A DNA stretch of 64,000 nucleotides from contig NC_067206.1 of assembly GCF_026262505.1 (NCBI RefSeq), forward strand, positions 3,004,879 to 3,068,878, in the 5' to 3' direction. A program made the position numbers and the translations under genes. This DNA comes from Trichomonas vaginalis G3 (lineage: Eukaryota > Parabasalia > Trichomonadida > Trichomonadidae). Positions 21,301-32,000 of this stretch are shown piece after piece; position 1 is the first letter of the stretch; every line of letters starts with the position of its first letter. Under the pieces are notes generated by a model. It did not search any database and was not told the origin of the DNA. It saw only the letters and a program-made list of their open reading frames with translations.

Positions 21301-22286
21301 CAATTGTTGCATACGCCGGAACATCCCATGAACACAACAAAGTGATCAAAAGGTACTTCAATGAAGCATTTACTAACCCTGTAAATGCTCTCTACTTCCA
21401 GACAAAGATAATCCTCAAAGCGAGAAAGGCAAAAAGAGCAAATACTTCAATTTCTGACATCATCATTGAATATTTGAATAGTGATTTGCCAAGTTCTGTC
21501 ATGTCAAGTGTCAGATTGGCATATCAAACTGTTTATTCATATGGCAGTGATGATTGTTTAGTTACATTGAAGAACTCTATACAACCATTGATTGACGGAA
21601 TCAAGAAATGGTTGTATTTGCCTCCAATTGCTTATTCTTATTCGAAATTGTTGAATTTGATTTTGAAGAAAGAAGAATTGAGATATCTACATAACGTGTT
21701 GTTGTATTCGTGTTTCAATGATCCTATATCATTCAACAATCCTTCTGAACTTGTCTACGCAATGAATGTGACTGAAGAAGCAATTCCTCACGCAAATGTC
21801 GAAACTTCTCAGTTTGAATTTTTGTTCTCTATTTGTCAGTTGATGCTGAGTTTCAAGAATTCAAAGATATTCGAGGCAGGAACAAGGTGCTACACGAAAG
21901 TGCTGCAGAAGAACATTGACAAGGAAAAAATGCAGGAGGAAGCGTTGATTGCTACATTGGATTGGATGTCAAACAATGTCGGTTTTGATCATTATAAAAT
22001 CATGACATTTGTTGAATCATGGCGTAAACTGATGATGGAATGTTCAACAGTGAAAAAGGTTGGTGAGGCAATGGCAATTGAGTTTGTGAAACACGCAACA
22101 AGGATGTACATTCCTTTCTTGATTTTCGAGAGATGTTTGAATGAATTGGCTCCACAGGATCAAATTGACTTCAAACAGGACATCGCAATGGGTCAGACAA
22201 TGATTGATGATGAGAGTTTGAAGAATGCCATCACTAGCTACTTGAACGGCGATAAGTTGGCCGCTCTTGATTTATTGTATCAATAA
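18354..22286 (+). CDS. Very large alpha-solenoid protein, 1310 residues
   Basis: The whole 1310-residue protein consists of amphipathic helices of 12-20 residues separated by short polar turns, with no membrane segment, signal peptide or catalytic motif visible. This is the look of HEAT/ARM-type solenoids, although no repeat is regular enough to align by eye. Such proteins commonly act as scaffolds, karyopherins, coat subunits or regulators of kinases. I do not recognise the family. The start ATG is the first after a TCATT initiator. It is followed on the same strand by a second solenoid protein of 960 residues, about 500 bp downstream; a functional link is possible but unproven. Confidence 0.8.
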   Translation: MVEILLRFEQITTHTLSQMEIVEEVGIFQRSICATIFKQMDSATIEDHFYKIFMSYLDLSKIKSSQVKNYIYASMTTFLMKVCTFYTKELSNAFSKIVIECTVVDYDSTLIVSIFAYMTNYISPEHLIDFMLSTPIFHHFFQQSVLASERLSNIIFNISVCNKEWLEIFFTKYLRASILSGERTMLSASLSVFNKDRKLLIQQLISAGEENNWSLKYISALAYFVSAGNLVLGPQFKPAQIAAFNFLLENTSFSTKTDIFIILSTDDKNISISYKGDNVIDLTYDDKTISFDFTNHINDPTFYSLNLPLSLLTPDKNNLSTVIGTKIETLGRLASKTTNKETLTTIIDLIYDAYTQNICHFTSILRSISKCANNVITYVKSPKFYYLLNSTLLGKEQSWFHSSEILHALQSIEITFYPFIFGSDGQRIVRRKLIKYATNANEQFASEAILFLKILSQKFFDDVIQDIWFCTDFFDKESVHAHLKILNNILENMNRDIPVLNGFIDCLYELYEQFDDIEFISDILIFLSHFDHSNNKVLVLERLIDISVVFIHYGIQYLTGEIKSLSVDEEVSMQWSKELFQYIGRHPVDITDKNSHSTILQLRPVYSAARLILNLKFCVVDRKFLISACIRLFRFYPDLCTNFMAKNFREFTDEERVELVSSLHNQLYIVSSPHVHAKWAEIALYKMTPGNLPRGFLDMITRTCLFFIKNHKDYMAHDLYSFAGFLGSLHEQYRDLLQTFLVSLPHDKANVFIRLSKKKIPGFVDRFENEFINLEATNEINKNSEVTIESLIKIPVIDTWEEKIAYYSAIGRSDLYETCLIQSYIKKTKIDFSNTIISSKCALPIFNFVYKLEKNQIQSIEKVFSIKDIENGNEEGCLAWALYNIDDFIKQFLELEKIKKDHLLFLCKLVSRSSDNNKIREILLPKILNLEFKKKKLHFALYCVLILAHSLKNTKEMRDIVFLFMRDLANDVDQKLSAKVLYSIVAYAGTSHEHNKVIKRYFNEAFTNPVNALYFQTKIILKARKAKRANTSISDIIIEYLNSDLPSSVMSSVRLAYQTVYSYGSDDCLVTLKNSIQPLIDGIKKWLYLPPIAYSYSKLLNLILKKEELRYLHNVLLYSCFNDPISFNNPSELVYAMNVTEEAIPHANVETSQFEFLFSICQLMLSFKNSKIFEAGTRCYTKVLQKNIDKEKMQEEALIATLDWMSNNVGFDHYKIMTFVESWRKLMMECSTVKKVGEAMAIEFVKHATRMYIPFLIFERCLNELAPQDQIDFKQDIAMGQTMIDDESLKNAITSYLNGDKLAALDLLYQ

Positions 22287-22755
22287 AAAAATATTTATTA
22301 TTCTTTCATTTTAATTTACCTTTTTTTCACAGAGATAGATTTGTTTTCGACCATTGTAATTATCCTGGTTATATATATGAGCTAATATGAGTTCCCATTG
22401 GTATAGGGAATTTTCTATAAATCTTTTTAGATGGATAGATAGAACACTCTCTTATCATATGGAGTCTCATTTCTTCAAACATCAAAAAAGCTTTATGAAT
22501 TTCTATAATTTTGCATATATATTTTTCTCGGTTAATATTTTTGATCAACATTTCGAATTGAAAGAATTGAGATTTAAAATCAGGACAAAAACTATAAGTG
22601 AGTCAAAATTATGAGTTTAAAACTAAATACTAAGGAAATAAACTAAGTTTTAGTTGGTTCTAAAGAAATATCTTGATGATTTCAAAAATTCGCTCAAAAT
22701 AAGATAATATTAGTTCCATAATGATATTAATAGTTATAACATTTAGTAAATCAAT
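22287..22755. other. AT-rich spacer
   Basis: About 470 bp between two same-strand genes. No supported gene; only short chance frames. Confidence 0.6.
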
Positions 22756-22760
22756 TCATT
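22756..22760 (+). promoter_or_regulatory. TCATT initiator
   Basis: TCATT lies 26 bases before the ATG at 22784. Confidence 0.4.
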
Positions 22761-22783
22761 TTAGATAAAAGTAATAGCTAGGA

Positions 22784-25666
22784 ATGGATGATGATCCAAT
22801 TTCAATTTTGACTAGTTTCTCAGAGATGGATATTAGCGATGATGAGATAATTTCGAATAACACAATCGCACAAATCGTAAATAGTGATGGATTTCTTGAC
22901 TTTATTCAACAAACTACAATTGATCCTAATACTTCACTCTCATTATTCGTATTCCTACTCAGAATAGCGTTCCTATATATCAAACTAGACTTCAGAAACA
23001 TTCCAGCTTCAGTTTTGGAAACTTTTTCTTTATTTATTACAAAATTAATGCAAGACAGAAGCCCAGAAATAGAAAATTTACAATACGATGAACAGAAATT
23101 CGTAATTGACATCTTATCTAATACGTATTCCATTGCAGTTTTAACATGTTTCATTTATTATCGATCTTCTACAATTATGGACTTCTCACACAAACTGATT
23201 AGCAATTTTCAGCTCGAGGAAAACGAAATTTTACTTCTTTTTTACGTTAGAATTCCAACTTCAATTTTTAGATTAATTCCTTTATTTAATTATGAATTAT
23301 ACCCAACAAACTTCTTATTACTAGCAAGAAAATCATTTGGACCACTCGTTTATCGTGCAGAACGTGTTACAACAATGAAAATTGAATATCCTTCTTTAAT
23401 TGGCGAATATCTTGGCGAATTCATAGTTTCCACGTTAGAAATACAAGAAATATTCAAAGAAACAGGTATTTCTTTTGATAAAATCTTCACAAGAGAAGTT
23501 GCAGATCAATATCGAAGTTTTTCAGAAGCTAGTGAGATTGAAGCAGTTCTAAATATAGTTTATAGTACACTCAATTCATCTTTCATAAAGAATCCAGCAG
23601 TTTCCAACAATTTACTCAACATTTTGACATCTTATTCAAATGTTGTTTTGAATCTCAAAAATGATGATCTATTGCAGATATTTTTAAATGTCACGGCAGA
23701 ATACATCAAGAAAACATCACCAGAAATCAATGAAATTTTAGAAAAAAATTTAATCAAAATTACAAAAGAAATAATCGACAATAACTTGTTTTTACATGTT
23801 ATATGTCTTCTAAGGATATGGTCTAATACAAAGAACGTTCCAGTTCTTTTAGATTTGACAACTTTCATTTTTTCAAAAATTTCAACAGATTTTACTAAAG
23901 ATGAAGTAGTTATGAACGCAATAAGTGATGATGCAGTTGATGCACCAGAGTTTATTGAGCTTTTGGCCAAGTTTGGACCAAATTACGACAAAATTTTTTA
24001 TTCTCCACTTACAATTACTCTAAAAAACACTGGAATAGCGTTTTTCACTAAACTCAAAGGTGGAAATGCCCAAAATCTACTTCCTGATGAACTACAATTG
24101 TCATTTTTCGTGAAATTGGCTTCTTTGTATCTAATTAACCAGAAAGAAGTAAATCCAGCTGACAACGATTCTTTGTTTAATGAACTAATAACTGTTCTTA
24201 ACAATGCTCATGAAAATATTGAGTTATTGACGAAAAATGAAAATTATCATTTGGTTTTTTCAATTTTAGTCGCTTGCAACAAGATTATACATTCACATTA
24301 CTTCGCTGCGAAGCAAGGAGAACCAAAAGATCTTGAAAAATTCGGTGTTTTCACAGAAAAAATTATTCATGTGCAGAGAAAGTCAATTAAAGACGTTCAT
24401 ATTGCTTTTTATGACCAGTTCCGTTCATCAACATGTAATTTTGCTGCTGATTCTGTCATGCATTTCTCAAATCCTCAAATTAAAAGAATTTGTCTGAATT
24501 TACTGATCGAAACCAGGACAACTCCAGAGTTTAAAGAACTGACAAAGCATTGCATTGAAGATCCTTCATCAAATCTCTTTAGTATTGAAACTTTTTACGA
24601 ATCTTCAAAATTATTTGTCAAAATTTACAAATATTACTTGACAAGTCAAGAACATAGGGATGAAGTACTCAGATCTGTTGAATATATCCTTGATAACAAG
24701 CCAAATGTCATGGGAATAACGTTATTAAACTCATTATGTCTAATTGCCAACAAATTGGACCAATTCATGACATTCTTCGATTGGTTTAAGGGAGATATAC
24801 TTAAATTCATATCAGAATTCGATGACAAAAAGAATTTTATAATTGTCTCAATTTTATATGAAAATTTATTGAAGGATAATGAGAAAAAGAGCAAGTTTAA
24901 GCTTAGAAATGGCTCAGAGTTCGTTTATTTGTATTTCAGTGCAATGAATTTTGCAAAAACTTTGATTAACTATTCATTTGACGTACAAAGTGATCCATTG
25001 CTTGACCATGCTTTGAGTTTAATGACCATGATACTCAATTCAACTGTTTTTGATCTCAGATTGTATAAAATTTATAAACTTGATCAAATTCAGTCGAATA
25101 TTATTGAATTTATCAATAAGTGCAACTCAGAAGAATTCTTAAATCAAATTGTGGATCCAATAAAGTCGAGATTATGTGATTTCTTCATTGCTTGCACAAA
25201 TAAAAATAATATTGAACTGTTTCTTGAGATTTCAACAGATTTCATGAAATTAATCTCCAAGTACATGATGAATCTACTCACTTCTGATGAAGAAAACCAT
25301 AGAATCAAGGCAATTTATATGTTTTCTAACTTAATTTGCCTCAAAAAAGCAGCTGACATCAGAAGTATCAGGAGAATGGAACAAGAAGTGTGGTATGAAC
25401 TTCTTTACCGTAGAAGAATTCCAAAAATGTTGCTTGCAGAAACTATTTCGAAATCAATTTTTTCTTTGAAGTCAGATTTATATGCAAAAATGAAGGAAGA
25501 AACAGAGAAACAGCTTCCTGATAACTACAGAATCAAATTTGATACTTTATTCAAAAAATTCAAGAATAAGTTAAATAATACTGTTGTAGATGAGAATATA
25601 ACTACAGAATTACTCAAATGGAGAAATATATCTCTAGAAAGTCTTTGTGTTTGTTTGAAAGAATAA
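22784..25666 (+). CDS. Large alpha-solenoid protein, 960 residues
   Basis: This is a 960-residue, almost all-helical protein with an acidic N-terminus (MDDDPISILTSFSEMD). Long runs of amphipathic helices are rich in L, I, F, N and K, and no transmembrane helix or enzyme motif is visible. The later part has longer helices with charged faces (for example the segment near residues 840-900, with DIRSIRRMEQEVWYELLYRR). It is probably an ARM/HEAT-like scaffold. I do not recognise a specific family. It is convergent with the 2000-residue protein on the opposite strand. Confidence 0.78.
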   Translation: MDDDPISILTSFSEMDISDDEIISNNTIAQIVNSDGFLDFIQQTTIDPNTSLSLFVFLLRIAFLYIKLDFRNIPASVLETFSLFITKLMQDRSPEIENLQYDEQKFVIDILSNTYSIAVLTCFIYYRSSTIMDFSHKLISNFQLEENEILLLFYVRIPTSIFRLIPLFNYELYPTNFLLLARKSFGPLVYRAERVTTMKIEYPSLIGEYLGEFIVSTLEIQEIFKETGISFDKIFTREVADQYRSFSEASEIEAVLNIVYSTLNSSFIKNPAVSNNLLNILTSYSNVVLNLKNDDLLQIFLNVTAEYIKKTSPEINEILEKNLIKITKEIIDNNLFLHVICLLRIWSNTKNVPVLLDLTTFIFSKISTDFTKDEVVMNAISDDAVDAPEFIELLAKFGPNYDKIFYSPLTITLKNTGIAFFTKLKGGNAQNLLPDELQLSFFVKLASLYLINQKEVNPADNDSLFNELITVLNNAHENIELLTKNENYHLVFSILVACNKIIHSHYFAAKQGEPKDLEKFGVFTEKIIHVQRKSIKDVHIAFYDQFRSSTCNFAADSVMHFSNPQIKRICLNLLIETRTTPEFKELTKHCIEDPSSNLFSIETFYESSKLFVKIYKYYLTSQEHRDEVLRSVEYILDNKPNVMGITLLNSLCLIANKLDQFMTFFDWFKGDILKFISEFDDKKNFIIVSILYENLLKDNEKKSKFKLRNGSEFVYLYFSAMNFAKTLINYSFDVQSDPLLDHALSLMTMILNSTVFDLRLYKIYKLDQIQSNIIEFINKCNSEEFLNQIVDPIKSRLCDFFIACTNKNNIELFLEISTDFMKLISKYMMNLLTSDEENHRIKAIYMFSNLICLKKAADIRSIRRMEQEVWYELLYRRRIPKMLLAETISKSIFSLKSDLYAKMKEETEKQLPDNYRIKFDTLFKKFKNKLNNTVVDENITTELLKWRNISLESLCVCLKE

Positions 25667-26071
25667 AAAATTATATTATTTTTTATTTTCTACATTTTTA
25701 AGATTTTCCTGATCTAATATTTAGTATTGTAGCAAATAAGAATGAACATATTGCCCAATGAATGATATGCACCTTAGAGAACCATTTCAATTCATTCCAA
25801 TTTTTCTTTTCATAACTTGCAATTATAATTTCAGATTCTTCAAATTTCTACTATTGTTGAGAAATGGCTTCCAAATAGGATCTATCCTTCAATTCTAGTA
25901 TCATTTGTGTTTAAATGGTTTATATCAATGTAGATCAACATGCCCCAGAAGCTTAACAACTTCATATTTCCGTCCATTCATCACTTTAGAAAAAATCAAT
26001 TTTTTAAAACAAAAACTCGGCAAATATTTAAAATAAATCTAAACAAAATAAAATATATAATTATATATAAA
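25667..26071. other. AT-rich spacer between convergent genes
   Basis: About 400 bp of 3' flanking sequence for two convergent genes. No other feature is seen. Confidence 0.6.
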
Positions 26072-29000
26072 TTACAATTCGGAAATAGTAGAAATCGCGT
26101 CTTCAATTGCATCCTTGCACATTGAATCGACTTCTTCTTCAGTTGGAGTGAAAACTTCATTGTTTGCGACTAAACAAGGAACTCCTTGAACTATTCTTGT
26201 GACTTTTTCATTTTCGTTGTTTTTAGTTTCATTGATGATTCCAATCAACTTATTGATGAAACTCTCTGGATCAGCAACCAATTCATCACAGAAGTTTGTA
26301 GATGACTTTCCTTGTAGAATAGCTCTGCTCAATGAATCAGCCAATCTCAACAATCTCGTGCAAGAAATTCTTTGTATTGCGACTTTTTCTTTTTCGGAAA
26401 ATTCACTTCCCAAGTAAATATTGTCGCAAACATAAAGAGGAGGAATATTGTTCATATCCCTGAAGACATCGTCAGCTTGAGGTTTCCATCTGAAGATTTC
26501 CTGGCTCGGATAAATGTCGACATCAGTAAATTTCTGGATTTTCACAGTTTGTTTGATATCTTCCGCAGTGGAAAAGTTCTTCACCAAAGTGTGCAACAAA
26601 GAAAGAACAGCATCGGAATTAATTGCTCCGACATCAATTGCTGCGTAAGCGATTGCTGCGATTTCCTTGGAATTCGATTCTTTGAAAGAATTCGCCATGA
26701 AATTCGTCATCCAAAACACGGCGTCTTTCTGATCTGAATCTCCATTGAAAGCAATCAAAGTGTAGAACTTCAACAAATCATTTATTGATTCCGGCTGCAA
26801 ATATTCCTTGAATCTGTTCCAAAACGCTTCAGCATTCTTTGATGACCTTGATTGGCCTGAAATAGCGTTTGTTACTAATATTCTTGCATCAGAACCATAA
26901 ATTTTCGCGTAATACTCAGCGATGTTATGAATTGAGTGTATATTGTTCAATCTTCCCCACATGAAAGGATACAAAGCGAACAAAGCTTTTACAGGAGCAT
27001 CTCTATCTTTTGTGAGAACAAAGATCATTTTCTTTTCGATGCATGTGTAAATGATTGTTCTCATGCAATTAAGGATTTGCGCGAATGGATTATCATGGAC
27101 ATTTGCGTATTTGTCTTCTCTTGGAGCTGAGAAAAGCAAATTCAAAATGTCCAATTGGCTGTCTTGAGAAAGTTCAGACAAAAACTGATCATTTGATATG
27201 TATCTAGAAACAATAGATAAACTTATTACATAGATAGGTCTGTAAGACATGTTTGTGTTCCTCATGAACTGTATTGCAGCATTGAATATTGATCTTGGAA
27301 GTTCGGATTTATCAATGATATATCTCTCCAAAATATTCAAAGCAACAGTTAAATATTGAATTGCTGGCTTTAGATTGATTCTTTTTGATTCGAAATGCAA
27401 AACAGAGATGTATTTGTTGAATCTAGAATTGTTTTGACTGTCACTTCTTTCACTGAGATTACTAGAAACAGCTTGCATCGCTCTCAATATCAAATTAACA
27501 TGAGTTGAATCAATGGAATATCCCAAGTCAAAGAAAATTTGAAGAGCTGTTCCTGACATAACAATATGTCCACAACATAATCCCCACATCAATATATCGT
27601 GTGAAGAAATCGATTTCAAAACTAACATCTTGAAATTCGGAAGAGATTTGGAATCAACCCAAACACCGAATTTTTTCAGAACTTTGATAATTGTCGGATA
27701 TTCATTTTCTTCCAAATTCTCTTCTCTGCATTCCGCAAACAAAATAGAACAGAACAAAATGATATGTTCTATCAAAGGAGATGCTGCTTCAGGGTTTTCA
27801 TTGTAGCAATGCAATATTACATTCAAAACTATTTCAGCAAGAACATTATAAATATTTTCTTGTTCAGCAAAAATCAGACCTTCTTTTTCTTCAGGTTGTC
27901 CTCCATTCAAAACATTGTAAAAGTACCATGTCGAGATATCCAAATACTGGACAATTATTGAGTAGAACTTCTCAGGCATCTTAGAGAAAATGTAAATCAG
28001 AACTAAGTCACTTGATGCTTTCAACTGATTATCTTCTGCATTCACTTGAATATTCAACAAAACGTAAATGAGGAAAGATAAATCTCTTTCAATAATTTCA
28101 CCCATGATCACTGATATTGGCTGAATCATTCCAATGACAGTGACTAAACTCAACAGTTCTTGCAAAAACAGATACAACGTGTAACACTTGAAATTTTTTT
28201 CGCAACGACTTGAAATACCTGATTTCTGGAGATCGAAAGAAATTGGAGTTAACCATTCAGGCATCAATGTTGTTAAAATTTCTGGAGTGTTTACATCAAT
28301 TGTTTCCATTTTCGCAATTGTTGTAACTCTTCTTTTAAGAGATGTAGGTCTTCTCTTTGCAGGAACAGTGTTATTCGTCATTTTGTTTCTCTTCTTCTTC
28401 ATGAATTTGACTATGTAAAAGATTTCTTGTGCAAATTGTTCGCTCAAGAAACCAAATGTTTTCGCCAATTCACTCGAAAGATTGAAGATTTCTTTCTGAA
28501 TGAAGACAGAGAAAGAGGAAACCAAAGTGTTCTTTATACTTTGGAACACTTTAAGTGTAGACACACATGAAATAACATCATTTCTATACATCATGGAAAT
28601 GAAAACGAGTTTTTCGAGGAAATTAAAAGCGTAAATTCTTTCATTCAAAGAATTACTCGCGAGATACATGAAACAAAGAGCCATCAATCTTCCGCAGTAT
28701 TGGTAATACAAACTGCAGTGATTAGAGTTCTTTATTATCTCTATCAAATCAGTCTCTTTCTCTATTTTTGGCAAATAAAACAACAAATTATTTGGAAAAT
28801 GCAGTTGATCAGAAATTGCCATGAAAATAGGGAAAGAAGAACGACTTTTCTCCATGAATTCAAGGATTGTTATTTCAGGATGCTGTGCGAAACACGCGTT
28901 ATAAATAATAAAAGAGTATTTCAAGTCATTAAGTATTTTCTTTGAGAAAATTTGCAACAAATCAGTTGGAATCTTTGAAATTCTCATCCAAAGAGAAAAA

Positions 29001-32000
29001 GCTTCAGTCAAAGAGTTCAAATACGGTGCTTCTACATTACTTGTTATGTTGCAGAAGAAAGTGAACCATATTTCAGTATCAAATGAATGTCCAATCGAAT
29101 TGTTGCAGAACAAATAAGTCAAGTTTTCTCCAGTAAAAGTAATACTGATGTTGACTTTGTGGTATTGAGTTATTTTTGTGAAAACTTCTTTGAGACAATC
29201 GCCAAAGAAAGTCAACAAACCAACAATAACAGTATTACTTTTGTTCGAATTCTCTTTGAACTCCAATGTTTGTGGAACAACTTTTCCTTTGATCAATGTC
29301 AACAAAATGTTGTAAAGAGAGTTATAATAGATAAATGTAACATCTCCATTCTCATCAAGTATATTATTGTCTTTCCTCTTGCAGATCAATCTGATAATCG
29401 AACAAATAATGTACTGGAAATTGATATTTCTTTTAGACAAAATCGTTGCAAATACTGGGAAAATTTTCAACGACATGTTTGAAATGATTCCTGCTAATAA
29501 TATCAAATCAGACTCTTTGAACTTCTCTATCATCTTTGACCAATAACTTTGGATCCTATGTTTGGCAAAGTATTGAATTACGTCACTTTTCTTTCCGTAA
29601 ACATCAGAAATTGCGAATAAAAGTGACGATGAATTGTAAATGAACATAAAATCTTCCTGATTTTTAGATTGTCTACAGAACATTCCCATAAGGAATTCCA
29701 TGAGATTGACGACAATATCTTCATGTTCATTAGCAAAGGATCCTTTTGATAAATGGAAACCTAGACTACTCAAATAAAACAAATAAAGAGAAGAATAATT
29801 TGATTCCAAGACACTTCTAAAATTAATTTTCGGTAACATCGATTTGTTGATGTTAGATAAAGCGGAAGTAAACGAAAGAGCATTGGAAATAGCTCTGGAG
29901 GAGATCTCTTCTTCATTATTCAATATGAATTCAACAATTGACAAATTGATTGTTTTCGTTTGGTTCAAAACTTTCGCAACTTTAAACAACCTCTCTCTCA
30001 ACTGTGGATGAGGAACGCAAAGACCCATTCCGATGATGAAATTGATGGAGTTGATGCAGTACTGTGAATAAGTCGCTTCTTCGTACTTGGCTGTCTCTAT
30101 CAGGTTAATCATTGCAACAATAATTGTAACCATGGATGTAAATGTCAGTTTTGTCTTCAAAAACATCTTGGCGAACATATTAAATATTGTTTCACTCAAT
30201 CTCTTGTTCAAGTGGATGGCAGCTTGTAAAGCTCTGATTGTTAGAACAGTTGTGTAGACTGATTCTGAAAATAATCTATGGCATATCAAGGTAACGAGGT
30301 CGGATTGGAGATCAACATACAAGGCTGCATGTATGGCAAGCTCTTCATCAATTCTACGCCTGTCATAGAGAGATTTCGGAAATTCAATTTCCGAAACATT
30401 GTCAGTTTTGAAGGATTTGTGGCTCCTTTGGTCGAATGCTTGTAGTTCTTTGGCTATTTGGTTGTCTACCTTCGTCGTTCGCTTAGTAAGTGGGAAAGGA
30501 AAGCTTGTTTCGCGTAATGTCTCAATAATCTTCTGTAAAGCGATCGGTTTATCATTTATTGATGCTTGAAGGGCTTCTGTTAATGAGTTCATGTCGAAAC
30601 TGACGTTTTGGTCTGCTTGGCTGCTCATTTTTAATTTTTTCATTATTATGTCATGAACTTGGACTTGGTACTCTCCAATGTCAACAAAATGGATGTCTGG
30701 TCTGTTAGAGAGCACATAGATCACGGATTTGCATAATCCTGTCGCTATTGAATTTATATATTCGTTTCTATTCAAAATTGGCAGGATTTTTTCAAGGAAT
30801 GCTTTATGGTTGACGGCATATAACATCTTTAGAAGCTCTGCATGCGCATCGATGTTATTATTTAATTCAAAAATATTTTGTTTGAGCCAAATACTGATAT
30901 CTTGGTAGAACTGATCCGTTGATCCGACATCACAGCTCCATTTCAAGTCGTGGTGAGTTTCTTCCAGCAAAACTGGTGGTTCGTAGTTTGCTCCTTTTAA
31001 TTTCACGGCCATCTTCATGCAGAGTGAATCAATGAATGTTTTATCTGTTCTCATGATGGCAGGATTGCTCGACTGGCATTGTTTGACATGAATTTGGAAA
31101 AATGTTTCAGCGGATCGGCATTTATCTACGAAAATGAAGTTCGTGAGAGCGGCAAATAAACATTCGAGTTCATTGTTTTGGTTCGGAACTGTTATTAACT
31201 TCTTTACGTCGTCATAAATATGAGTAAAAGCAGATGAAGTTGACATAGAAGGATTTTGTACTAATATCTGTAGAACGACGTTCATGTAATATTTTGATGC
31301 AGTGTAAATAAGAAATCGATCTGTTGCTTTTTGGATAACTTCTAATGTTGGAACTAAAGTCTCCATGTAGACCGGTTTAAAGACTAAACCGATGGGGGCG
31401 GAAGAAAACATCAAGTAATAGATTGGTTTAATTTCCATGGAAGCGTTAGAAAGGAATGCGGAAATTTTATCGAAACAATACTCAGGAGATAGCTTAGTAA
31501 TGTAGTACATAATTTTTATACGCGAACGGGCAATTACTTTTCGAACAAGAGCAGAGTTTGTGATGCAATCTGTAGTTGCAAATTGAATAGTTTCTCGAAT
31601 GAAATACGAAATCTTGTCATTTGCTAGTGAATTTAAGTATGGAAGCATTTCACCTAGATACTCACTGAATACAAGTTGAGTTAACAAAAATATTAAAGTT
31701 TTTTGTGTGGGATTTGACCAGTCCACGTTATGCAAACGCTCGGTAAAAGCTATACGATTAGTATCTGCTAGTTTCGGCATTTGATTTAACGAGCTTGTTA
31801 TAATAGGAAAAGATTCTGTGAACATTTCATAACTTTTCGTAGGAAATGAAGAGCCAAAACGAGCTACACTGGTAATAAATCGCAGAAATCCATCATCTTT
31901 AAAATCGAAATTCTCGAAAAAGTTCTGAAATTGTTTTTCTCCTTCTGGAGTAGTTATATCGACATTGGGAGCGTTTTCTAAGTATCTTTTACATATTGTT